Origin: Cerioporus squamosus
Taxonomy: Eukaryota > Basidiomycota > Agaricomycetes > Polyporales > Polyporaceae
NCBI GenBank assembly: GCA_022592435.1
Contig: JABYQS010000177.1
Coordinates: forward strand, 1-64,000
Length of the DNA stretch: 64,000 bases
Direction: 5' to 3'
The notes beneath the pieces were generated by a model. The model saw only the letters and a program-made list of their open reading frames with translations, was not told where the DNA came from and did not search any database. Each line of letters opens with the position of its first letter. The first letter of the stretch is position 1. Shown here in pieces: positions 23,901 to 38,900 of the stretch. The position numbers and the translations under genes are program-made.

Positions 23901-26900
23901 GGAATACTGACTACTTGTGGGTCTAGAGGGCGGCCGTGGCCGTTCATGCGGCTGTGCTGCACTGAGGTGCGTCTCTGCGGAATGAGCATGATGAGTCTAT
24001 GCGTTTTAGTGAGATGATAATGCGTTGTAAAGGAACGCTCCAATAGCGCAGAAGAAGGAGAAGGCGTCGTTGATGGAGAAGATAAAGGGCGAGGCGAAAG
24101 TGTTGCGCAGGAAGATTGAGGGGAAGCATGAGAGGGTCGAGCAGAGACAGAAGCCTAAGAGCAGCGAGGCGAAGACGGGGCAAGCGTGAGCTCGTTCCAT
24201 GCAAGTCCGCTCGCTGTCGGACGCTTGGGGGACTCGGAGGAAGTGTGAGTCGAGGATATTTGTTGGACTTGTACGTGGATCATGACACTGAACGGTGTAC
24301 TTTTCGGATAGGTTAGTTTGGTTCGGGGCGAGTCGTACGACCGTCCTGCGTAATGCAACCACGGTCGAGAATTCTACTCCTGCCACCCTCTTGGCGTAAT
24401 GTATGCTGTATCCTTGACATCATTACTTACGTGGTATGGGTACCGAGACGGGACTTCGTCTTGAGTACGTCTCGCGATTCGTTACTAGCAGTGTCGTTGA
24501 GCTGCGCTGCTGAGGTTCGTACTTCAAGTACTCGAACGTGAAGCACGTGCGGGCAGTGCGGCGGTTGAGGCTAAGTTCGGGTATATCCGGGTACAAGGGT
24601 GCGGGCAAGCGCTCTGACCGTGTGAGATTTGTCGTCAACATCGCGAACCCGGCGGCAGTCTCGACATACTCGCTCAACGACGATTACCACCATCACAACC
24701 ACCGAGGTGCGTGCTCTTCATTTCAGGCTGGCCTGAGTTGATAATTCACAGGACTTTCCAGTGCTCCAATTGGCGTCTCGTGAGCAGTCATCTCAGGTCG
24801 GGTGGTTACGGTCAAAACTCGCCAACATGTCGGCCTCCGACGTGAACCAGCCGAGGCTTCCTCCTGAACTCTGGAAGATGGTGGTCGATTACCTTTCCAG
24901 AGACGACCAGAGGAGCCTCCTCTTTGTCTGCAAGTTCTTTCATGACTTGGCGATTCCGAGCCTGTTCTCCCACATCACCGTGTGTTTCGGATTGTGGCGA
25001 CCTGATGCGAGCGACTACAACATCGTCACCGACGAGACGGACACACCTCCACCTCCGATGACGGCAGACCAGCATGCGGAGATGATGCGCGTTACTCTGA
25101 ACGCGTGCGAGATTCTGCACCATATCTCACACACACCGAGCTTCGCGAGGGTCGTCAAGAAACTGTCCGTTCGTGCGTACTTCGTGCATGACAGGTACGG
25201 TACTTTCGAGTTGTGTGAGTGGCTCTGCACTTTGCGATTCGCGATGCGACTCATCTTCACGCTTGCGCAGTCGCCTTGAAGGAGGCGCTTTTGGCGATGA
25301 CGCACGTTACGTCGTTCCGCTGGGATAGCCGCTATCCTCTTCCCAATGCCGCTCTTCTGGACGCTCTCGCCCAGTCGTCAGGACACTCACTTCGCGAGAT
25401 TTGCCTTCCGTGAGTCCTTCTCTTAGGAACGGAGTCGGTTGTTATCGCAGCTTACTGGCCGACAGCTCCACGAACGAGACATGGACAGGCCTGGCGAAGT
25501 TCCAGCGTCTGCAGACGCTGACGCTGCACCGGCCGTACGACCCCGAGCTCATGCTGCTTCTGCCGGACGACTCGTTGGACGTGTCGGTTTCGGAGGGGAT
25601 GGAGGCGATCCAGAGCACTCTGAAGCATCTCACCCTGTATGGGGACACCATCTGGCGGTGTCCCGTACGCTCTCTCCTCGGCCTGCAGGAGCTCGAGATT
25701 ATCCTTCCGCCATCACTGGCGGGCCTCGAGCTGGTTCTTCGCCACTGCGCCGAACTTCGCTGTGTCACGCTCGACCTCCATATGTGCACAAACTCGCGGC
25801 TTTTGGAGCTGTTCGCGGCGCACCCGGACTGCCTGCCGCACCTGACGGCGTTCAAACTGTTCTTCGAGGACATCCAGCCGCTCACTATCGCTCAGGCGAC
25901 CCTGCTCGCGGATTTCCTCAGGAGGAAGAAGACGTTGAGGATGCTGGACCTCGCGGACAGCGAGGCTGACATGGAGGAAGGCACGGAGGTTCCGCTGCTC
26001 AGGATCATGCCGGAGCTCCCCGCGCTTGAGGTTCTCGGACTTAACTTGCAGCGCTTCGACTACTCGAAGGAGGATCTCGAGTTCTTGGGTGCACACCTCC
26101 CTCCGCAGTTATCTGCGCTCTTCCTCAACCTGACTCTGGATGGCAGGGACGTGTCGCCTCAGGATTGGATCAAGATAGTACGTATCCTACTGCTAGGAAC
26201 TCGTGGGCGTGCGATGTGCGATATGCGATGCCTACGCTTACCCTCGCGCGCCTATGTTCCTCGCAGCTGTCGAAGCTGCGCTCGCTGCGGTACCTCCACA
26301 TCATCGACGTGCTCGACTCCGTGGACCTCAAGCAGCAGCTGCTCGAAGACCACCCGGACTCGCTCGAGCTCGCCGGGTACAACATGTACCTGCGCTGGCT
26401 GGAGCACGACCCCGAGCAGGACGCCCTCCCAAGGTACTCTCCGCGCTGGACGTCGGAGAAGGTTAGGTTTTGTACGGTGGAGGACTTTGGGTGCGGGGAT
26501 TGGGAATGGCTGTTTAGGTATCATGCGCCGAGGGGTCTTTGGTGCGCCTTTATTTGCTCTTACTAGGCGGCGGAGCAGTCTGACGGTGACTATCCAGGAA
26601 TAGCGATCACTTGATGGTATAGCGGGCGCCCGTTGGTGTTCATGCGTATATGCTGTGGGTGCGTCTTGGCCGAATGGCATCGGAAACATGATGATTCTAT
26701 GCGATTCAGTGAGACGATAATGCGTTGTGAAGGATGTTCATTCGCTCCCCGGGGTCCTGACTCCTGTCCGCGTCTTCGCCATCACCAAGATCAAGTGGTG
26801 GAAATCTGAACCTCGGCGGTCAGGAGGAGGAATGCTACGCCCTCGTCTTATTGAATACTTGGGAGAGGCCGTACGCACCGAAACAGGTGAGTCTGCCTTC

Positions 26901-29900
26901 TCGGGTTCGCAGTATATACGCTCCTAGGGCTGGAGGTGGACGACAATGAGCAAAACAGCGAATGAGCAGGCGCAAGGTGGCAGTCAAACGCCACCACCAC
27001 ACACACGTTCAGACGAGTTGCAGCCTTGCAAATGTCTCCCAGTTGCCAAGGAGTCGTCGCACACTTGTAAGTGCAATATGCGAGGGGCTTCATGAACACT
27101 TCGTGACAACGAAATGAATATGTGAGGTCAGCAACTCAACACCAGTCTCCGCACGGACCAGACTTCAGAGCTCTCCGTTCTGTTCTTGCACGCTCACATG
27201 CGCTGGCCTGTTTCCATCATATGGATCGTTATGTCTCGAGATCTATTGGAATGAGTAGTCCTTCCGGTCTCCCTCTTATTGTTGAAGCTGCATTTCAGAA
27301 TGATGGGCAGAGTATATGAGCGGGGAATGCGGTTCCGAGTCGAAGCATCCGAAATTGCCTGAAGGCAGAGACCATGGACGTGAGTAGCGAGCTCATCATC
27401 TCATGGGCTTCGAGGGGGACATACGTTGACTTGATCTTTCACAGCGAATTCTTTCACGGCGAACTGCCTGCCCCACGCCGTCTCCCGGCTCCCAATTCAT
27501 ATGGACCTCCGAATTCGCGTCGGAGGTGTTCGCCTACGTCTCCGCCCGAGCAGACATCGCGCGCTGGCGCGCGACCTGCAAGACCTTTGCCCGCCGTGGC
27601 GCCCCTCGCCTGCTCAACTGCGACTTCTACCTCGAGCTGCGGCCGGACAACGCGGAGTCGCTCTATCGCTTCCTGTACGCCGACGAGAAGCGGTTCGAGC
27701 TTGTGCGCGGCCACATGACTGTGGCGGTGGGCGGGATGACGACGTGCTTCATGCGCTGGATCGTCCATGGCATCCTGCGCCGCTGCGAGGAGCTGACTAG
27801 CATCGCGGTCAGAGACTTCGACGCCACCGTCCGGTCGGAGCCGCACCTGCTCGTCGAGTGGGCGGCTTCGCAGAAGCTCACTCGTTTCGTCATCGACTAC
27901 ACACCCGTCGGCGATGCTGGCACCCAGGGAAGTACGGAGGAAGGGTGGCGGTCGGACGAGATGCTGCGAGGGATGGTCCTGCCCTCGGTCAGGCATCTCG
28001 AAGTCTATCAGGGTCCGCGGCAGGTCGAGGATACGGACATGTGCGCCGTCGGTTTCCATCGCATGGACAGGAGGTCTAGGAGGAGGAGGCGAAGGCGGAT
28101 AGGCAGGCCCCGGGTGTGCCCCCAAATATACGTCCCACACGAGAAATGTTGGATGGGCGTGCTGCGCGGGGTATTCTGCGAGGCGACGGAGCGCGTGCGC
28201 TTCGCGGACACAGTGCCGGCCTGCAGGAAGATGTGGCGGGCGACGTACGCTCCGTTGGAGTACCTCGAACCTAGGCGACCGCTGAGGAGGATTGCATTGA
28301 GCATCAAGGGCGGTGGGACGGATGAGCAGTGGGATGAGTATGCGTGGAAGGTCCAGCAGTACGGCTCGAATATTCTCGGGGAGATCGTAGTGACACGCGG
28401 TATTGCCTCCACATAGACATTGCAAGCGCAATTGTAAGATGGTTGGCATGAGGCCACATGTGTTCAGTGAAGACTCGGAACGGATGTGACTGTGCTCGCC
28501 TGCACCTCGAGGTATGTACTCGCATGTCGATTTCCGATGTTGAGTATTGCTATAATGAGTTGCCTCTTCATAGCAACTTGACGCAGTGGAAGCGTGCAGG
28601 GCTCATACTTCGTTTGTTACCCTGAAGTCCCTGGATCGAAACCAGGAGTTGCTAGCCATAAAATAATACACCTTTTTCATCCTCTCATCTCTGAAGATGA
28701 ATCAGATCCTCATAATCGTTCACCAGCATTACGGCGATCCCTCCATCGTAGCATCCGCATACTCTCTTGTATTTCGCCGACCCGATACAGTACACGAAAT
28801 CAGATGTTTGAAAGTTCAACCCCGAACAATCTGACTGCGTGCGTCAGCCACCGTGCAAGAACGTAAAACTCGATGCATGGACGTATAACAGACTATATCG
28901 GCGAGTGCGCGCGATGGGTCAGTCACTCAGGCGAAGACAATAATCCGGGTTGCCGACAGGATTCAGGGCCCAATTCGGGAACAAGACAGCCTTCCCCGAC
29001 GCCCCACCAACGGCAAACGAATACACGAAGACCATGATCTGCGTGCCGCCGTCGAGCGCGGCGGAGAGGAGGAAGTTGTACTTGCGGAACCAGCGCGGGT
29101 GGTGCTTGCGGAGGTACCACTGCGAGAAGACGGCGAGCGCGAGGGACGTCATCCACGACGAGTTGATGCCGACGGAGAGGTAGCCGAGCTCGGCGACGAC
29201 GACGGGGGTGAAGACGTAGTTGAAGCCGAGCTTGGGCCACCAGCGGTGCGCGAGGTAGAAGGGGATGGGGACGACGAGCCCGGCGATGAGCATCCAGGGG
29301 ATGAAGCCGTAGCGGGCGCCGGGGGCGTAGAGCGGCTTGGCGAGGGCGCCCCAGGAGATGGCGGCGGAGTTGAAGGACTGGACCTGCTGGCCGGACCAGA
29401 CGTTCGTGCCCTGGACGTCGAGGAGGATCGCGCGGTTGCCGGCGATGACGGACTTCATGACGACGTAGTTGAGGACGCCGCCGATGATGCCGCCGATGGT
29501 CTGCATCGTGAACGTAGCGCGGGGCGGGAGCTTCGTGTACTGCCCGAGCTTGAGGTCCCGGAGCAGGCTGAGCGTGAGGCTGTACGTGTTGAACCCATCT
29601 GCGCCGGTGTGAGGAGGCGCGCGCGAAGGGGATGTGCGAGGAGAGGAGCTTACATAGCGTGAAGTACATGTTGGCGACCGGACGCCCGGGCACCATCGCG
29701 CCGCCGACCATCTGGACGAGGAATTGCAGGGAGGGCGAGTACCCGACGGTCGCGTAGAGCGTTCCGAGGATGGGCACAAACACGGCGGAGATTATGACGG
29801 CGACGAGGAAGCCCCACCAGGGAGGCCTGAGTCCGCGGCATAGCAGAGGCCGAGGCCGAGGGCGAAGGTGATGACGAAGACCGCGCCGAACCACCAGAGC

Positions 29901-32900
29901 GGGACCTCCTTGTAGACCTTCATCTTCTGGTAGTGGAGGTCTTCGCACTCCTTCGTGCGCACGTTCTTAATCACATCCCAGACGTCCCTGAAGTGCCAGA
30001 TGAAGAAGTGCGTGACGGCGGCTGGAAGACAAGTTCAATATTGGTAATTGTGGGGCTTAGAAGAGGCGAACATTCGAGCAGCGGGCGGACTCACTGCCGA
30101 TGTACGCCGTGCGCGAGAGCTGGGTGAGGGTCTGCGAGGCGGCGTAGTACGGAAGGCCTTGTTGCGCGAGCTTGGTGTTGTTCAGGGTGAAGTCGTCGTT
30201 GAGGATCGAGAGCTGGTCGTACTCCGTCCCGTTCTCGTAGAAGAGCAGCTGCGACAGGAACGGGAAGTTCTGCGCGTGCCAGACGTTGCGAGCGTAGCAG
30301 GCGCAGAATGCGAGGCTGCAACACGGGTCAGCCTGCTGATCCTTAGGGGAAGAGAGGGATGACAGACGCACATGCAGACGACGACCCCGGCGTAGAGGGA
30401 GAGCTGTGTGGCGAGGGGTGTGAAAAGTGAGCCAATTGCGCCTCCGCCCGCGCCGACATAGTTCCAGTCGAAGCAGAGCGCGAACATGCCAAGCCCTTCG
30501 TTGCCTGCCGCACCGCCGAAGACACTGCGATAACGACTCAGTCAGTCAAGTGCCTACCGTCACGAGCGAAGTGCCGTCGTACCGAGTGACCCAGGCGTTC
30601 TTCTGCACCGCCAGACAGACAATGGAGATTCCTGTGAGCGTCCTGCAGGTGCGTTGTTCGTCAGCGTGAGGAAGGTGACGAGAGCAGCAGCGAGAGCACG
30701 TACGGTGCGATGTACTCCGGGAACCACTCCCAGACGAAGATGCCGACGAGGACGCTCCAGAAGAAGACACGCCGCTTCTTCTGGAGGAACATGCCCTTGC
30801 CGCGGTGCATGGCGTCGAAGAGCTGGATCTGCGGCATGAGGAAGGGGTAGACGGCCCACGTCGGGTAGACGAGGTAGTCGCGTGCGAGGCCTGCGAGGCC
30901 GTACCCGATCAGCTGGGAGGCGATCAACCTGCGTCCGGGTGTCGAGTCAGCATCCCTCGGCAGGCGAGCGCATCGAGGGTACTACGTACGTGAATATAGC
31001 GATGGCCGGGTTGACGTTGATGTGGTAGTAGAGGTCTTGGGCTGCAAATACGGAGATGGCAGCGGCTTGGTCTGAGGCGGTGGTCTGATACGGCATGAGC
31101 GGTGGGAGAAGGGAGCCTGAGGAAATTGAACGCACCGACATAATGCTGATCGCGACATGCTCCTTGATATCTTCACATGGATGCATCCGTTCAATGTGAA
31201 GTACCTCTTTCGCTGCATGAGGTACTCACTGAACGGGCCAGGGTTCACGAACCGCCAGAACCACTTGTCCTGCGTGCGCAGCCTTATTACGTGGTGCTTC
31301 GGCCCTGGAACGACGGTCTCGAGCGCGCGACCGAGGATATATGCGAACACTTGCAGGAAGAGACCGGATACTTGGACTGTCTGTGGGCGGAAGTACTACA
31401 ACGGGGATATGCACTTCAAAATGTGCGCGACAGCGACGAGCGGAGGACTGCGAGACGTACGAAGAGCTGGCCTAGCACTGCAGCGAAGCACGACAGGCCC
31501 AGGCTGAGGAACCACGTTCGGGCGGTATTGACGGGAAGCGAGGGGTCGTCGTCGAGAGAGACGAGGCGGAGGGCGTAGTCTTGCTCCGTCTCGATTGGTC
31601 TCTCCTTTCCGGACTCGTCGAGGTCGATAGCACGGACATCCTCGGAGACCTGGTTCACAACAGCATGTCAGTGCATGCCAGATAATAAAGGCAGAGCAGG
31701 ACTCACATCGCCGATATCGGTCAGATCCCTCTTCTCCGCAAGACCAGGGAGGCCGTCGAAGACGTCGGACGAAACCTGGACCTTCTCATCGGCAATGGAG
31801 CCGTCGGAGCCCTTGCGCTCGATGATCGCCATGTCGTCGACGGATGTCCTCCGTCTGCGGGGCACAAAGCGAGGACGACTGTGACTGTCGAAGGGATAGG
31901 GAGAGCACTCTCACAGCGATAAGCCCACTCGGGAGGTTTATATCGGGAGAAGAAAGAAGGAGGTTCGCTGTGTGCGTTCCTGGCCAAGCGTGCGTCTGCT
32001 CTCAGGAGCTCGTGTGTTCACACCAATGAGAGAGTGCGAGCGTGGCGGCGTGTGCAGTGACCGTATCGTGCCGTATACTCAACCGTCAGTCTGAGCAAAC
32101 AGGAATGCTTCATATACCTAATGGCGCAAGGGGGGCGGTGGGTGGCGTATGAGGCGCACGCCGCTCACAGGATTGTATAGATGGCGTCCACCTCCGATGC
32201 AATGGCGACTGCTGAGAAGGGCAGAACGTCTTAGCGACTGGATATCTGGTACGCTGAGTCGTGCGGAGGACGATGCTGAGAACGGCTCCAGTAGGCTCGC
32301 TATCAGCCTTATCGTTGGTACACAGTTGTAAGACCAGGGGCATTGCGGCTCGCGAGGTTGATTCACTAGCATCTTACGGTCCGATGACCTCGTGTCTGGA
32401 ATGCCCAAGGTATAGACTCAGAGCCAGCGAGTCAATGCATTCATCATACGACGAGGACTTACCGGTATGAACTCAGGACACCGGGGCGCGGTCTTGGGAG
32501 CGAAACAACATCGATGTGGTCACATGGGCGCACGGTGAGGGCGCTGCAGAGATGACCGTCGACGAGATGGTCGCTATCGCACGACTGCATACGAAGGGTA
32601 AACTGGGATTGCCTCCGCAGCACCGTAGACGAGAGCCTCAAGTCGCCCCTTCTGATAGAGCGGGCAGTTCTAGCACCACGAGCCGTATCACAGCGTTAGT
32701 CGCAGCACAAGGAGTGGCAGGATCAGACTCACCGGTATGCTACATCCCGATAGTAAATGTACCTGTAGCGAATGCGATGGGGGCGCGAGGTATCTAGTGC
32801 TACATGTTGAGAGTGGTCAGAATCGTAGGGGATTGAGGCGGCTCTGAGCAGCAGCCTTCAATATGAAGTCACATCTCGCTGTCATGAGTCCCATGTCAAG

Positions 32901-35900
32901 CCTCGAACTCCGGACCGAGGTCGACCCGGACCGCGCTGCAGCGACAGTAAGCCGAGATTCGAGAGTTGAGGTACAGCGCTGTACAGGTCAACGGCATTTC
33001 TAGCGCAAAGATTCACATTACTTGGTTGCGACCCCAGCTCTCCAAGACTATGGGCGGCCCGGGTAGCGAGCAGTCCGTAGCCTGGGCATGCCGCACAGTG
33101 TCCCAAGAGAGCCAGCAGTGAAGGTAAGACACTCGAGGCGTTATTGAACAGAAGCAACAAGAAGCGACAAGAAGTTGACACGGCTTCAGCAGAAATCGAG
33201 CACATCAGAGTGCATGGTTCATGTTGATGACTTCACGAACATGTACGTGGTGCGAAGCTCCTAGCAACCCAAGACGACCTGCGCCGGACGCAAGCACAGT
33301 GCTAGCAGTATAGATATAGTCGTAACGGCGAATGGTACTTACTAGAGCTATGCATGCATCGGAGTACACCGTTGGCATCTGTTCTTCGAGCGTGACAGGT
33401 CGGGCGAATCCGGGGTACAGATGTTAATGTATGGGAGCAAGCTGGCACCACGTAGTAGTTGAAGGCCAATGCTCTGTGACGCTCTGAACTGTGACAAAGA
33501 GACTAGCTGGCGGAGGGATGACTAGTGACTAGTGACTAGTGACTGACGATGGAGGCGAGAGAAGGGGCGGCGTTGTTTGTGCGTGTTAGGATCCAAAGCT
33601 TTTGCCTTCCATATCGGGATCAGGTCGGGCATGGGCCAGCTTACATAATGGATGGCGGGATGCACGGACGCACGAAGCGCCTGCAGGCCTTGTCTGTTCT
33701 CATCCGCAAGTCATCTCCAGTCTGTCCTTTCTCCTGCAACATATGGAGTCTCTCAACCTCAACAACCTCGCAAGCTCGCTGCCATCGTCGAGGTATGCCA
33801 ACGCCGAGAAGGAGCTTACGGACAACTTCCGAGGTATGCACCGTCGTCCTATCTCTATCCCGACTACCTCCACCACCACCATATCGTCGACCGGACTATC
33901 GGGATTTCAGTCGAATCCGACTCTGATGGTCTTGGAGGGCTTTCAGAGTCCCTGCGAGACTGTTGTTGTCGAGTCACAGCCTGCGCCGACCCCTCTCTAT
34001 GCGGCATGGAACCACATCGCTAACGTCCGCATTCCCCCCATCCAGCTGCGGCACTGAGCCTCACCACGCTCTATCGCTCCTCCAAGACCGCATCCAAGCG
34101 CGCATACAATGCCGGATACGCCTCCGCGTGCCACGACCTCCTCAACATGATTCAGCAGGGCGTCTCCACCGAGGCCGATCCCAGCCGCGAAGTCACCATC
34201 GGCAGGATCATGGACTACATCGAGGCCCGGTTGGAGGCGATCAAGGCCCGCGAGGAGGAGGAGGACGAGGAGGAGGAGCGTGCTGCCAAGGGTGTCGCTG
34301 GTCCGAGCGCGCCCAAGCCGAAGCCCGCCAGTCCGACTCTTGCGTCGGCACCTCCGAGACGAGAACAGGTATGTACCGTCGCCGTTGTGGTACTCTCTTG
34401 CGTTCCGGGCTGCCATCTTCCCTCCCGGAATCACTCGATTGGCATCGTCAGCCCTGGCTGGACCGCGTGTGGTCGTGGCGTATGCTAGATTGCGCTCGGC
34501 GTGGCCGCGGGCGCCCATGCGAGATGAACGTGAGCTTGATCTAGTGAGAGGTCTCCTCCAGGCTATCGAGGGATCCAGACTGCACTCTTCGACGTCGCCC
34601 GAAACCTTCCATATGTCTCCTTCTGCCTTCCCCGTATCGCGAGCTCACATCTTCCCGACAGATGGCCACGGCACCCCCGACACCGTATACCCCATCCACG
34701 CTCGACACGTCTCGACCGTACGCCCCAGCCGCTCTCTCGTCGCCCACACCGTCCATGCTCCCGCTCCGACCCATGTCTGCCCCCTTCCAGTCGATGTCAC
34801 GCGCGTCCAAGTCGCGCATGATACCCTCGATCAACCCGAAGGAGCTCTCTTCCGTGCCATTACCGCCCGCCCCGGTGTCCTTGACGTTCGACGCGCCCGC
34901 TGTGGCCGACGTGACGGTGCAGCCGGCGCCGACAGAACCGTCAATGCCGCTGAAGCGCCGTCGTGAGGATGCGGGCGTCGAGGCTGCGGGGAATGTTGCT
35001 GGCACGAGCCGTCGGCGGACACGCAGCGCGCGCGGGGAGAACCAGCACGCATGCGCGGGACAGGGCGAGGCGATGGAGGTCGAGGAGGAGGGGCCACAAC
35101 GCAAGCGCGTCGCGCGGCGATGAGGTCAACAAGTTCGGCAGAGGAAGTGATGTCCACGGTACAGTACTAGTAGTAGTCATGCGCGTTTCCACATACATCC
35201 CGGCCACCCACGAACACGTTACGTTCACTGATCATTGCCTGCATGCGCATGTACATTTCTTTCGTCCACACTCCACACTCAACACTCTTCATGCTGCACC
35301 TTGCGTTGTCTGCATCTGCATGGCATAGGTTCGACACATGATTTGTTTGTATCGTATAGCCGTATGATTTTGCGTATAACGTTATATGTTCGGGCGTGGC
35401 TGCAATTGTATAACATGGCATGTTCCGTCGTCTGCGGGCTCGGCGGTGGTCTTTCGCAGGCCTGACATTGGGAAGGAATTTGTTGGCACGTGCATGTCGG
35501 CGGTTGGTAGGAGGAGGTGTCGGATTTGGAAAGCGGCGGCTTCTGATCCTAATATGTGCAAATACCGGTAGCCATGATCGGACTTGTAGTTCGACTTCCT
35601 CCTGCTCACTTGTTCTACTAGCTTATGTTCTCAGTCTGTGAGCATGCGTGTGGCTTCTTTCCGACACTCTACTTCTCCTGCTCGATATGTGTAAGTCGAA
35701 TCCCTTCCAATGTCCAACGCCACGTGTTGACTTGGCACTTTCGACGCGTTTTGACTAGTGCTGCCTCGATAAGCCGCGAACACATATGTCCTCGACACGT
35801 GTTGACCGAGATGCCGACTTCCATCTTGCATCCGTGAAACTTGAAGAAGGTAGTTGACTTATGCTATGGGGACCTCTAGTTCCAGACTTGGACTCTGATG

Positions 35901-38900
35901 CAGTGTCGAGCGACATGGTGTCTCACCGGGGTGCTCGCTCGCTCGCTCCTGCCGCAACTGGATTTGCACCGGTGTCGTGAAGAGCATGTACGTCTCGTCT
36001 CCGATACAAGTACACACAGCGACGTGTTGAAAGAACCTACGTCTCTCCGAGGCCGGAAACCTCGTGCGCAGCACCGACTTCGAACTTAACAGGCGGAGCC
36101 GCGACGAAGACACGAAAGAAGCCTTCAAGGCCATCATGCCATGGTTGAACGCTTGCTCGTGCTCATGTGATGGCTGACACGCGTGGAGATTTGGTGGCAT
36201 ACCTCCGCGACGAAGGTCTTTGTGTCCTTGCCTCCGGCCTCCATCTACTTACCGGAGTCGCAGCCAGGCACCGGACTGAAACGTCCGTATGAAAGGGAGT
36301 GGCTCAGCACGCTCTTGCCACGCTATATCTTCCATTGACCTCCTTGTTCGATAGGCGATATTGGTCTGAAAGGGCGAGAATACCTCACTATCTTTGTGCG
36401 TGCGGGATGGCGCTACCTCGCCCGCCCTTCACCCGCCTCCGACGCGCACTCGGTGTTCAGACTCGCGCCCGGAGACGTCTCCCTCGAGTGCTCGTCACGC
36501 TTCTCCTTTGCTGCTGAACACTTCTGCTAGTCTTGCCGGCCTCCCTCTTGCGTTCGCGCCCTTTGAGTGCGCCTTTCCCGACACAAATACCGCCCGCTTG
36601 GACGACACCGCCCTCCCGCTTGGACTCGTCGCTCGGCTAGAGTGCTGCAATGTCTCGGACCATCCTCCGCGCATTGACTTTCTGTCTTTCTGGAGCTCTC
36701 GCTATGCACGACGCTTTGTCGGGGCTGCTAGTACATATCCCGCCGTCGATGCGCCGTCGGTCTGTACCCCGTCTGCTCTGGCGTACTCGAGCCACCGAGC
36801 CCCCGTCCTCGCCCTCCCTGTCTGGAATCCTAGCTCGCTCGTACCGCTGGTCGATATGTTGGTCCCGCAGGCGATCTACACTTTCGACATGAGGCCGGAC
36901 GCGGACGCGCTGGGCGCGTTTGCCGTCTGCGGCAGCCTCGGCACGTTTGGCACGAAGGACTTCGCGGGGCGGCCGCTGCCCATGAGCGAGCTGCTCCGCG
37001 CGAACACCGCGACGCTCTCGGGGCGGTTTGCGCGCGCGAACGACATGTCGGTGACGAAGCTCCTCAAGAGCGGGAGTCTGCGCTTTAGGATCTCGGTGCG
37101 TCTTGGCGTCGCGGGCAGGACTGTGGGGCTGAGGTTGACCTGTGCGCGTGTGGTTGGGGGGCGTAGTGGCCTGGGTACGCGGACTGGATCATGGATATTC
37201 GTGCTGGGCCCATCAGCTCTATGGCAATCCAGATTGCCGTCATCTTCAAGCAGTTCCTTACGGTAAGCCACGCGCGCCGTGCCGTCTGCGTCCGGGCTGA
37301 CCTCTCAGGCCTGCGCGCTCGGACAGGTCTCGGCTCACTACAAGAGGGGCGGTGGGCTCCAGGAGTGGAACATCCAAGCCAAGCGGTTCACAATCGAGGA
37401 CTTTGCTCTTGCCTCCATTATCCACGTCGGCGGGGACGTCTTCGCTGCGGAGATTGAGCACATCTCGCGCCCTGGACCTACGCCTCGTGGACGCTTCTGA
37501 AGGTGCAACTGCTCCTGCGGATCCTGCTGCTCACGGTGCTCCTACTATCTTGCAACGTCAATGCGCGCGTACCGACGACACGAGCGGGCGCGCCTCCGTT
37601 ATAACTTATTCGACCTCGCCACCTCAAGGCTGACGACCTCATATTATTGCATCATACCCATCTATAATCCTTCGCATTCCCCTGGAGCATTGTACACCCA
37701 TCCGCACACCCCACGCATTCTGTAACTTATCGCATCCTAGACACGAGGCTCGACGCCCGTCATCGTAGTACTCGTACCTGTATCATTAGTACAACTGTAT
37801 CACTAGCCATCTCACTTACTATCTGACCTCACTGTATCACTACCACATAGAAATTTGATCTTCGAAACTCCTGTCCGTGTTGGAACGACGACTTCCCGGA
37901 ATGAGAGGAAGAAGGACAGGTCGAGGTAAACCCAGCCGCTGAGCTCGACGCGTCGCGACGCGACGCGTGACAGACGCGTAGGTCACCGCGTGACGAGCGC
38001 GTTCTGAGTCACATCTGCGCGCTTGCAGTTCGAGTGGACTTGACGGCCTTTGTGTAGGACCCCTTAACCTCCGTCTCTATCCTTTGCTTGTTTCCTTGCT
38101 CTTGATCTACATGGGCTGCTCCTATCTACTGATTGAACGCTTTTCTACTTGAGGACGTCCTCGCTTGTTTGGAATCTACGCAGTACTGCGGCGACTCGGA
38201 ACATCACTCAAGTATCTTGCTCGACTTGCTCTACTTTGCAGTGCCACGAATGACGGCGACCACGAACGAAGTGTCGGCTGCGTCCAAATCTCAGAATGAC
38301 ACCGCAGGGATCAAGCCTTTGGACGCAGGCTCTGTGCACAAGATCTCGTCAGGGCAGGTGGTCGTCGATCTGCAGACGGCCGTGAAGGAGCTGGTGGAGA
38401 ACAGCTTGGACGCTGGGGCGACCAACCTAGGTATGTCATGCTGTCTCCAAAACGTGTGCGTGATTGCGAAGGTGTTGATGGGAGAAAGAGGTGCGCTTCA
38501 AGGAGTACGGGCTGGAGTCGTTTGAGGTGGTGGATAATGGGAGTGGCATCCCGCCGGAGGACTATGATTCTGTCGGTAAGTGTTCGTTTCTGAGATGGGG
38601 ATGACACCATGAGATAGGGGGGGTGTCGCGAGGGTTCTCGAGCCTGACTCGTCCTGCAGCTCTCAAGCATCACACGTCCAAACTGTCCTCGTTCACTGAT
38701 CTCGAGTCGGTGGCCACGTTTGGTTTCCGCGGGGAGGCGCTGTCCTCGCTTTGCGCCCTGGCAGAGTCTGTGTCGGTCACGACTGCCACGGTGGCGGAAG
38801 CTCCCGTGGGGACGGTCATCGAGTTTGAGCGGACAGGCAAGGCCAAGAGCAAGAAGGGCAAGGCCGCTCGGCAGGTGCGCCAAACGTGGACTTCGTTGAC